Part shown: one piece after another, positions 1-6,568 of the stretch | How the letters are laid out: each line of letters opens with the position of its first letter | How positions within the stretch are numbered: the stretch's first letter is position 1 | Origin: FEN-1219 sp036563665 | Lineage (GTDB): Bacteria; Pseudomonadota; Gammaproteobacteria; Steroidobacterales; Rariloculaceae | NCBI GenBank assembly: GCA_036563665.1 | Contig: DATCLY010000036.1 | Span: 62,001 to 126,000 of the forward strand | DNA: 64,000 nucleotides | Reading direction: 5' to 3' | Program-made: the position numbers and the translations under genes | The notes under the pieces: generated by a model | The model's database searches: none | Seen by the model: the letters and a program-made list of their open reading frames with translations, nothing else | Told to the model about the DNA's origin: nothing

Positions 1-86
1 TCGCCGTGTTCGTGCTGCTCGCCTTCGTGATCGCCGAGGTCGTGAACTATGCGGCGCGCATCGTCTATTACCGCCGCGGGTTCTGA
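1..86 (+). CDS. C-terminal end of a membrane protein (partial)
   Basis: The gene begins before the window; its last 28 residues are visible and end in TGA at 84-86. They form a hydrophobic helix (AVFVLLAFVIAEVV) followed by a short basic tail (YYRRGF), as in a final membrane-spanning segment with a cytoplasmic end. The next gene starts one base after the stop. Small integral membrane proteins are often paired this way with YozG-like Xre regulators, but too little is visible to name the family. Confidence 0.6.
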   Translation, partial: AVFVLLAFVIAEVVNYAARIVYYRRGF

Positions 87-87
87 G

Positions 88-312
88 ATGCCGAAGACCG
101 CGATCACGAACCGCATCCGGCGGCTGCGCTTCGAGCACGGCGAGATGACGCAGCAGGAGCTGGCCGAGCGCATCGGCGTCACCCGGCAGACGGTGAACGC
201 CATCGAGCTCGGCAAGTATTCTCCCTCGCTGGAGGTGGCGTTCCGCATCGCCCGAGTCTTCGGCGTGCCTCTCGAGGAAGTCTTCTCGTACGAAGCGGAC
301 GACGAGCCCTGA
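88..312 (+). CDS. Small Xre-family (Cro/C1 type) transcriptional regulator
   Basis: This 74-residue protein is almost entirely one helix-turn-helix domain: QQELAERIGVTRQTVNAIE forms the HTH and YSPSLEVAFRIARVFGVPLEEVF completes the five-helix fold. This is the YozG-like class of minimal Xre repressors. ATG at 88 is preferred to the upstream in-frame codon at 49 because it lies one base after the stop of the membrane-protein gene, implying coupled translation. Its role is probably to control its own membrane-protein operon; the ligand and operator are not visible. Confidence 0.85.
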   Translation: MPKTAITNRIRRLRFEHGEMTQQELAERIGVTRQTVNAIELGKYSPSLEVAFRIARVFGVPLEEVFSYEADDEP

Positions 313-480
313 CCGTGCCGGTTGCGCGCTGAGCCGGCGCCCGCCGCTCGCGGGCGGATTCGCCGCGGGCGGTCCCTGCGAGGCACGGCCTGCGGGGACC
401 ATCCGCCGCCGAGCGGGCCGCCCGCGCCGCGTGCCGAGTCGCGGTGCGTTTCCGCGGCCATCCGCGACAAACGCGCCGTG

Positions 481-508
481 TTCCCAGGTGACGTGGGCAG
501 CGTACAAT
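481..508 (+). promoter_or_regulatory. Candidate sigma-70 promoter for ssb
   Basis: TTCCCA (481-486), a 16-base spacer and TACAAT (503-508) lie about 97 bases before ssb. The -10 is good and the -35 weak. The rest of the 292-base gap after the Xre gene is very GC-rich and I see no other gene in it. A strong AAGGAG ribosome site (595-600) precedes the ssb ATG. Confidence 0.4.
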
Positions 509-604
509 GACGCACTCCACCCGCCCGCGCGGCACCGCCGCCGACGGCAGGTTCCGACTTCACCACGCCAGAAAGATCCGGCGAGAGATCTGTAAGGAGC
601 GTCC

Positions 605-1039
605 ATGGCCAGAGGTGTCAACAAAGTCATCCTGATCGGCAACCTGGGCGCCGATCCCGAGACCCGTTACATGCCGAGCGGCGGGGCGGTCACGAACATT
701 CGCGTCGCGACCAGCGAGTCGTGGAAGGACAAGACCACCGGCGAGCAGCAGGAGCGCACCGAGTGGCACAACGTGGCGCTGTTCGGCCGGCTCGCCGAGG
801 TGGCCGCGGAGTACCTGCGCAAGGGTTCGCAGGTCTACATCGAGGGCCGGCTGCGGACGCGCAAGTGGCAGGACCGGGAAGGCAACGACCGCTGGACCAC
901 CGAGATCGTCGCCAACGACATGCAAATGCTCGGGAGCCGTGGCGGGCAGGGGGCCGGCGCCGGCGCGCCGCCGAGCCGGCAGGTGGAGCCGGAGCCCATG
1001 CCGAGCGGCAGCGATCTCGACGACGACATCCCGTTCTGA
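605..1039 (+). CDS. ssb: Single-stranded DNA-binding protein SSB
   Basis: SSB coats single-stranded DNA in replication, recombination and repair and recruits partner enzymes through its C-terminal tip. The 144-residue product has the OB-fold over residues 1-110, starting with MARGVNKVILIGNLGADPETRY, and ends in the canonical acidic tip DDDIPF. The linker (about 112-135) is short, making the protein smaller than the 178 residues of E. coli SSB. AAGGAG five bases upstream supports ATG 605. No uvrA lies next to it here, unlike in enterobacteria. Confidence 0.97.
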   Translation: MARGVNKVILIGNLGADPETRYMPSGGAVTNIRVATSESWKDKTTGEQQERTEWHNVALFGRLAEVAAEYLRKGSQVYIEGRLRTRKWQDREGNDRWTTEIVANDMQMLGSRGGQGAGAGAPPSRQVEPEPMPSGSDLDDDIPF

Positions 1040-1070
1040 CCGGCGCCCCCGCGGGCGCGAAAGCCCGAGA

Positions 1071-1184
1071 TCGCGGCTGGAAAGCCGCTCCCACAGGACT
1101 CTTTCCGCGGGGGCCGGGTGGGAGCGCCTTTCCAGGCGCGATCTTGCTAGCCGGCGGGCGCCGCGGGTGGAAAGCCGCTCCCAC
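1071..1184. repeat. Three REP-like palindromes between ssb and miaB
   Basis: Three 24-bp palindromes occur at 1071-1094 (reverse), 1118-1141 (forward) and 1161-1184 (reverse). The family core is GGAGCGGCTTTCCAGCCGC or its complement. The middle copy reads GCGCC...GGCGC, a change on both sides of the stem that keeps it paired. The first and second copies face each other like a BIME. The set lies in a gap between codirectional genes, so it may affect mRNA stability or termination. Confidence 0.85.
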
Positions 1185-1237
1185 ACGCGTTAGGCTGGCG
1201 CCCCATCCATGGACCCTTCTCTGGAGGTTTAGCCGAC

Positions 1238-2584
1238 TTGGCCGACAGCTTTTTCATCAAGACCTTCGGGTGTCAGATGAACGAGTACGACTCGGCCAAG
1301 ATGGCGGATCTCCTCCAGGATTCGCTCGGCGCGAGCGCCAGCACGGCACCCGAGGAAGCGGACATCCTGCTGCTCAACACCTGCTCCGTGCGCGACAAGG
1401 CGCAGGAGAAGGTGTTCTCTTTGCTCGGCCGCTGGAGAGAGCTCAAGGAGACCCGCCCGCACACCATCATCGCGGTGGGCGGCTGCGTGGCGAGCCAGGA
1501 GGGCGAGGCGCTGCTGCGCCGCGCGCCGTTCGTGGACATCGTGTTCGGCCCGCAGACGCTGCACCGGCTGCCGGAGCTGATCGGCCAGGTGCGCACCGGC
1601 CGGCGCCGGGTGGTGGACGTGAGCTTCCCGGAGATCGAGAAGTTCGACCGGCTGCCGGAGGCGAAGCAAGCGGGCCCCACGGCCTTCCTGTCGATCATGG
1701 AGGGCTGCAGCAACTACTGCACGTTCTGCGTGGTGCCCTACACGCGCGGGGAGGAGATCAGCCGCCCGCTCGACGACGTGATCGCCGAGGCGAGCCGCCT
1801 CGCCGAGCTCGGCGTGAAGGAAATCACCCTGCTCGGGCAGAACGTGAACGCGTACCGCGGCGAGGTGCACGGCGGCGGGCACGCGGACCTCGCCACGCTG
1901 ATCTACTACGTGGCGGCCATCGACGGCATCGAGCGCATCCGCTTCACCACGTCCCATCCGTGCGAGTTCGACGACTCGCTGATCCAGGCGTACGCGGAGG
2001 TCGACAAGCTCGCGAGCTTCCTGCACCTGCCCGTGCAGAGCGGCTCGGATCGCATCCTCGCCCTCATGAAGCGCGGCCACACGGTGGCGGAGTACGTCGA
2101 GAAGGTCACGAAGCTCAAGGAGGCTCGGCCCGGAGTTTGCATCTCGTCGGACTTCATCGTCGGCTTCCCCGGCGAGACCGAAGAGGACTTCGAGCAGACG
2201 CTCTCGCTCATCCGCACCGTGGGCTTCGATCAGTCGTTCAGCTTCATCTACAGCGCGCGTCCCGGCACGCCGGCCGCGGCGCTTCCCGACATGCCGCGCG
2301 AGGTGAAACTCGAGCGCCTGGCGAGACTCCAAGCCCTCGTGAACGCCCAGGCCGCGGAGATCAGCCGCAGCATGGTGGGCACCGTCCAACGCGTCCTGGT
2401 GGAGCGCACCTCGAAGAAGTCCGAGCGCGAGCTCGCCGGCAAGACCGAGAACAACCGCTGGGTGAACTTCGCGGGCGATCCCTCGCTCGTCGGGCAGTTC
2501 GTCGACGTCGTCATCACGGAACCTTTGGCCAACAGCTTGAGAGGCCGTCTGGTTGGCACAACGCCGTACAAGTCAGTCGCCTGA
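1238..2584 (+). CDS. miaB: tRNA-2-methylthio-N6-dimethylallyladenosine synthase MiaB
   Basis: MiaB is a radical-SAM methylthiotransferase that converts i6A37 to ms2i6A37 in tRNAs reading UNN codons. The 448-residue protein has the N-terminal UPF0004 domain with cluster cysteines near 12, 49 and 83 (KTFGCQMNEYDS, NTCSVR, GGCVAS), the radical-SAM CxxxCxxC at 157-164 (CSNYCTFC) and a C-terminal TRAM domain. Translation appears to start at TTG 1238, with GGAG 12 bases upstream and an immediate match to the family N-terminus (DSFFIKTFGC). It heads the operon miaB-phoH-ybeY-corC-lnt. Confidence 0.97.
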   Translation: MADSFFIKTFGCQMNEYDSAKMADLLQDSLGASASTAPEEADILLLNTCSVRDKAQEKVFSLLGRWRELKETRPHTIIAVGGCVASQEGEALLRRAPFVDIVFGPQTLHRLPELIGQVRTGRRRVVDVSFPEIEKFDRLPEAKQAGPTAFLSIMEGCSNYCTFCVVPYTRGEEISRPLDDVIAEASRLAELGVKEITLLGQNVNAYRGEVHGGGHADLATLIYYVAAIDGIERIRFTTSHPCEFDDSLIQAYAEVDKLASFLHLPVQSGSDRILALMKRGHTVAEYVEKVTKLKEARPGVCISSDFIVGFPGETEEDFEQTLSLIRTVGFDQSFSFIYSARPGTPAAALPDMPREVKLERLARLQALVNAQAAEISRSMVGTVQRVLVERTSKKSERELAGKTENNRWVNFAGDPSLVGQFVDVVITEPLANSLRGRLVGTTPYKSVA

Positions 2585-3569
2585 GCCCGCGTCCGCTCCC
2601 CCCGAGCACGTCGAGAGCGTGGTTCTCGAGCCGGCCGACAGCCGGCGCCTCGCGAACCTCGCAGGACAGTTCGACGAGCACATCCGGCAGATCGAGCAGC
2701 AGCTCGACGTGCGCATCAAGAGCCGCGGCAACCGCTTCGAGGTCTCGGGCTCGGAGCCCGCGACCGAGCGCGCGCGGGCGGTGCTCGAGGACCTGTTCGC
2801 CTTGACGGAGACCGAGGAGCTCGACCCGGAGCGGGTGCACATGTCCGTCATCGAGCACCGGCGCCCGGAGGGCAAGGCCGCCGGCGACGACCTGCTCATC
2901 CACACGCGCCGGCGCACGATCCGCGCGCGGGGGCCGAACCAGGTCGCCTACACCCAGGCCATGCGGCAGCGCGATCTCACCTTCGGCATCGGCCCGGCCG
3001 GCACGGGCAAGACGTACCTCGCCGTCGCGGCCGCGTGCGAGGCGCTCGACGCGGGCGCGGTGCGCCGCATCGTGCTCGTGCGGCCCGCCGTGGAGGCCGG
3101 CGAGCGGCTCGGCTTCCTGCCGGGCGACATGTCGCAGAAGGTGGACCCTTACTTGCGGCCGATGTACGACGCGCTCTACGAGATGCTCGGCTTCGACCGC
3201 GTCGGCCGCCTCACGGAGCGGCACGTCATCGAGATCGCGCCGCTCGCGTTCATGCGGGGCCGCACGCTGAACGAGGCGTTCGTGATCCTGGACGAGGCGC
3301 AGAACACCACGGTCGAGCAGATGAAGATGTTCCTCACGCGCATCGGCTTCGGCTCGCGCGCCGTGGTCACGGGCGACATCACGCAGACGGACCTGCCGCG
3401 CGGCAAGGAGTCCGGCTTGAGGCACGTGATGCGCGTGCTGCGCGACATCGAGGAGATCGCGTTCGTGCATTTCGGCGCGAACGACGTGGTGCGCCACCCG
3501 CTCGTGCAGAAGATCGTGCAGGCGTACGCCAAGAGCGAAAGCGAGGAGCGCGACCGGGAGCCCGAGTGA
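2553..3569 (+). CDS. phoH: PhoH-family ATPase (YbeZ)
   Basis: This is a cytoplasmic PhoH/YbeZ NTPase, thought to act with YbeY in rRNA maturation. The protein has an N-terminal KH-like region (about 25-110), Walker A GPAGTGKT (147-154) and Walker B VILDEAQN (near 245). TTG 2553 overlaps the end of miaB by 32 bases; an in-frame GTG near 2619, before the conserved VLEPADSRRLANL block, is an alternative, so the first 22 residues are uncertain. ybeY follows with a 4-base overlap, the usual gammaproteobacterial order. Confidence 0.93.
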   Translation: MAQRRTSQSPEPASAPPEHVESVVLEPADSRRLANLAGQFDEHIRQIEQQLDVRIKSRGNRFEVSGSEPATERARAVLEDLFALTETEELDPERVHMSVIEHRRPEGKAAGDDLLIHTRRRTIRARGPNQVAYTQAMRQRDLTFGIGPAGTGKTYLAVAAACEALDAGAVRRIVLVRPAVEAGERLGFLPGDMSQKVDPYLRPMYDALYEMLGFDRVGRLTERHVIEIAPLAFMRGRTLNEAFVILDEAQNTTVEQMKMFLTRIGFGSRAVVTGDITQTDLPRGKESGLRHVMRVLRDIEEIAFVHFGANDVVRHPLVQKIVQAYAKSESEERDREPE

Positions 3570-4027
3570 CGTCGGGTGCGCTGACGGTGTACGTGCAAAC
3601 CGCATACCGCGGCTCCCCGCGGCCGGCCGCGGCGGACATTCGCCGCTGGGCGCGGGCGGCGGTCGCCGACGGCGGCGCGCGGGAGCTCACCGTGCGCATC
3701 GTGGGCGAGGAGGAGAGCGCCGCGCTCAACGAGCGCTACCGCGGCCGCTCGGGGCCCACCAACGTGCTGGCCTTCCCCGCCGATCCTTCGGCCGCGGCCC
3801 TGGAAGCGGGGGCGGCGCCGCTCGGCGACCTCGTGATCTGCGCGCCCGTGGTGGCCCGCGAAGCCGCCGAGCAGGGCAAGACGCTCGAAGCCCACTGGGC
3901 CCACATGGTGGTGCACGGAGCCTTGCATCTGCTCGGTTACGACCACATCAAGGCGTCCGATGCCCGGCGCATGGAAAGGCGCGAGCGGGAAATCCTTGCC
4001 GGGCTGGGGTTTCCTGACCCGTACTGA
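3566..4027 (+). CDS. ybeY: Endoribonuclease / rRNA maturation factor YbeY
   Basis: YbeY is a zinc-dependent RNase needed for 16S rRNA 3'-end maturation and ribosome quality control. The 153-residue product carries the diagnostic metal motif HGALHLLGYDH near its C-terminus and the upstream NVLAFPAD block. GTG 3566 overlaps the phoH stop (GTGA), giving a start at the conserved N-terminal strand (LTVYVQTAY). The tight coupling with phoH fits a joint function. Confidence 0.95.
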   Translation: MTSGALTVYVQTAYRGSPRPAAADIRRWARAAVADGGARELTVRIVGEEESAALNERYRGRSGPTNVLAFPADPSAAALEAGAAPLGDLVICAPVVAREAAEQGKTLEAHWAHMVVHGALHLLGYDHIKASDARRMERREREILAGLGFPDPY

Positions 4028-4082
4028 GCCGCCCGGTTTGCTTGCACGGGGCGGCCCGCGCCTGCAACATTACCGCATCCCA

Positions 4083-4946
4083 ATGTCCGACGATTTACCT
4101 TCTAGTAGCGACTCTTCCGGCGTCTCGGGTTGGTGGGCGAGGCTGTTCGCCGGCCGCGGCGAAGAGGTCTCGGGGCGCGAAGAGATCAAGAACTTCCTCA
4201 CGGCCTGCCGCGAGCGGAACCTCATCGCCCAGGACGAATACGCCATGTTGCTCGGCGTGCTCGAGGTGTCGAACACCCACGTGCGCGACATCATGGTGCC
4301 CCGCAGCCACATGGTGGTGCTCCCGAAGGACGATCCGCCCGAGAAGCTTCTCAAGACGATCGTGGAGTCGGGGCATTCGCGCTTTCCGGTCATCGGCGAA
4401 GACCGCGACGAGGTCATCGGCATCCTGCTCGCGAAGGATCTGCTGAAGCACGTAGTAGTCGAGAAGCGCGAAGATTTCCGTATCGAGACGTTATTGCGTC
4501 CGGCGGTGTTCGTGCCGGAAAGCAAGCGCTTGAACACGCTGCTCACCGAGTTCCGGCAGAGCCACTATCACATGGCGATCGTCGTGGACGAGTACGGCGG
4601 TGTGTCCGGGCTCGCCACCATCGAGGACGTGCTCGAGCAGATCGTCGGCGACATCGACGACGAGCACGACCCGGAGGAGGCCGCGGACATTCAGCCGCAG
4701 GAAGACGGCCGTTACCACGTGCTCGCGCTCACCCGCATCGAGGACTTCAACGAGTTCTTCGGCACGAAGCTGAGCGACGAGGAGTACGACACGGTGGGCG
4801 GCCTCGTCATGCACGAGCTCGGGCGCCTGCCGCGCCGCGGCGAGCAGATGGAGTTCGGCGGCTTCCGCTTCCGGGTGCTGCGCGGCGACCGGAGGCGCAT
4901 CCACACGCTGGAAGTGACGCGCCTTGAGCCTCGCGGCGAAAGCTGA
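4083..4946 (+). CDS. corC: CBS-domain protein CorC (YbeX, magnesium/cobalt efflux family)
   Basis: CorC-type cytosolic proteins regulate cation homeostasis and in E. coli YbeX influences ribosome metabolism. This 287-residue version has no membrane segment. It contains a short N-terminal region, paired CBS domains (about 67-190, with MVPRSHMVVL and VDEYGGVSGLATIEDVLEQIVGDI) and a C-terminal transporter-associated CorC_HlyC domain (about 205-283). ATG 4083 is chosen because residues just after it (WWARLF) match the family start; longer in-frame extensions would run back into ybeY. Confidence 0.93.
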   Translation: MSDDLPSSSDSSGVSGWWARLFAGRGEEVSGREEIKNFLTACRERNLIAQDEYAMLLGVLEVSNTHVRDIMVPRSHMVVLPKDDPPEKLLKTIVESGHSRFPVIGEDRDEVIGILLAKDLLKHVVVEKREDFRIETLLRPAVFVPESKRLNTLLTEFRQSHYHMAIVVDEYGGVSGLATIEDVLEQIVGDIDDEHDPEEAADIQPQEDGRYHVLALTRIEDFNEFFGTKLSDEEYDTVGGLVMHELGRLPRRGEQMEFGGFRFRVLRGDRRRIHTLEVTRLEPRGES

Positions 4947-6477
4947 GAGGGCTGCGCGTCGGTCGGCGGCGCGGCGCTCCGGCGCTCGCATCATCGGGGA
5001 AGGACGGCTCGCGATCCTCGTGGCCGCGGCGGCGGGCGCCGCCCTGCCGCTCGCCTTCGCCCCGTTCGACCAGTTCTGGATGGCGCCGCTCTGCTACGCG
5101 GTGCTGTTCGGCCTGTGGCGCGAGCAGCGGCCGCGGCGCGCGTTCTGCCTGGGCCTCGCGTTCGGCGTCGGCGCATTCACGGCCGGCACGTACTGGACGT
5201 ACATCAGCGTGCACGAGTTCGGGCAGCTGCCGGCGCTGCCCTCGGCCGCGATCTCCGGCGTGCTGATCGTCGCCCTGGCGGTCTTCTTCGCGGCCGCGGG
5301 CGCCATCGCGGCCCGCTGGTTCCCCACGGCCGGCGCCTGGGGCTGGCTCGCGGTGCTGCCGGCGGTGACGCTGCTCATGGAGTGGAGCCGCGGCTGGGTG
5401 CTGACGGGCTTCGGCTGGCTCTCCGCCGGCTACAGCCAGACCGAGTCGTGGATCATGGGTTATGCGCCCGTGCTCGGCCAGCACGGCATGGGCTGGGCGG
5501 TGTATGCCACGGCGGGCGCCCTGGTCGCGCTCGTGCTCGGCTCGACGCGCGCCCGCGTCGCCGCCGCGGTCGTGATCGTCCTCGTCTGGGGCGCGGCCGG
5601 CCTGCTCGCGGGACGCGCGTGGACGGAGCCGCGCGAGGAGGCGCTGAGCGTGGCGCTTCTCCAGGGCGCCGTGGAGCAGGATCTCAAGTGGCGCCCGGAG
5701 CAGCTCGCCCCCACGCTCGAGCTCTACCGCCGCCTCACGGAGCAGGGACGGGGCAGCGATCTCATCGTGTGGCCCGAGGCCGCCATTCCTGCGCTCTACG
5801 AGCAGGTGCAGCCCTACCTCGCGGACCTGCAGGCGTGGAGCGAGCGCAACGGCAGCACGGTGCTGGTCGGCATCCTGCGCGGCGATTTCCGCACCGAGGT
5901 GTTCCAGAACGTGCTCGTGGCGCTGACGGAGCAGCGGCAGGTGTACGTGAAGCGGCATCTCGTGCCGTTCGGCGAGTACTTCCCCGTGCCGGACTTCGTG
6001 CGCAACTGGATGCGCCTCATGAACCTGCCGTATACGGATCTCACGCCGGGCGATCCGGATCAGCCGGCGCTCGACGTCGCCGGCGAGCGCATCGCCGTCA
6101 CGATCTGCTACGAGGACGTGTTCGGCGCGGAGCAGCTCCGTTACCTGCCGGAGGCGACGTTGCTCGTGAACGTGAGCAACGACGCCTGGTTCGGCGACTC
6201 GATCGCGCCGCACCAGCACTTGCAGATCGCGCGGCTGCGCGCGGCGGAGGCGGGCCGTTATCTGCTCCGCGCCACCAACACGGGCATCACGGCCGTCATC
6301 GATCCGCTCGGCCGCGAGCTCGCCCGCATCCCGCAGTTCGAGCCGGGCGTGCTGCGCTACACCGTGCGCGGGCACACCGGCGCTACGCCGTACGCGCGCT
6401 GGGGCAACTGGCCGGTGCTGATCGCCGCCTTCGCGGTGCTCGCGCTCGCCTTCCCGCGAACGAAGAATCGCGGCTAG
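4924..6477 (+). CDS. lnt: Apolipoprotein N-acyltransferase Lnt
   Basis: Lnt transfers the third acyl chain from phospholipid to the N-terminal cysteine of lipoproteins in the inner membrane. The 517-residue protein has several N-terminal membrane helices (about 28-235) and a periplasmic nitrilase-fold domain with the triad E285 (IVWPEAAIP), K343 (VKRHLVPFGEYF) and C395 (AVTICYEDVF). TTG 4924 overlaps the end of corC by 23 bases. The final codons (NRG-stop) lie inside a REP palindrome, so the repeat has supplied or altered the C-terminus. Confidence 0.96.
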   Translation: MSLAAKAERAARRSAARRSGARIIGEGRLAILVAAAAGAALPLAFAPFDQFWMAPLCYAVLFGLWREQRPRRAFCLGLAFGVGAFTAGTYWTYISVHEFGQLPALPSAAISGVLIVALAVFFAAAGAIAARWFPTAGAWGWLAVLPAVTLLMEWSRGWVLTGFGWLSAGYSQTESWIMGYAPVLGQHGMGWAVYATAGALVALVLGSTRARVAAAVVIVLVWGAAGLLAGRAWTEPREEALSVALLQGAVEQDLKWRPEQLAPTLELYRRLTEQGRGSDLIVWPEAAIPALYEQVQPYLADLQAWSERNGSTVLVGILRGDFRTEVFQNVLVALTEQRQVYVKRHLVPFGEYFPVPDFVRNWMRLMNLPYTDLTPGDPDQPALDVAGERIAVTICYEDVFGAEQLRYLPEATLLVNVSNDAWFGDSIAPHQHLQIARLRAAEAGRYLLRATNTGITAVIDPLGRELARIPQFEPGVLRYTVRGHTGATPYARWGNWPVLIAAFAVLALAFPRTKNRG

Positions 6478-6563
6478 AAAGCCGCTCCCACCCCGCCGGG
6501 TGGGTGTGGGAGCGGCTTTCCTGTGGGAGCGGCTTTCCTGTGGGAGCGGCTTTCCAGCCGCGA
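6468..6563. repeat. REP cluster with three tandem 17-bp half units
   Basis: A reverse REP (6468-6491) overlaps the end of lnt. It is followed by three head-to-tail copies of the 17-bp unit TGTGGGAGCGGCTTTCC (6505-6521, 6522-6538, 6539-6555); the last extends into a complete forward REP (6540-6563). The cluster fills the gap between convergent lnt and leuS. The tandem half units look like slippage or repeated partial insertion. Confidence 0.88.
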
Positions 6564-6568
6564 TGCTT

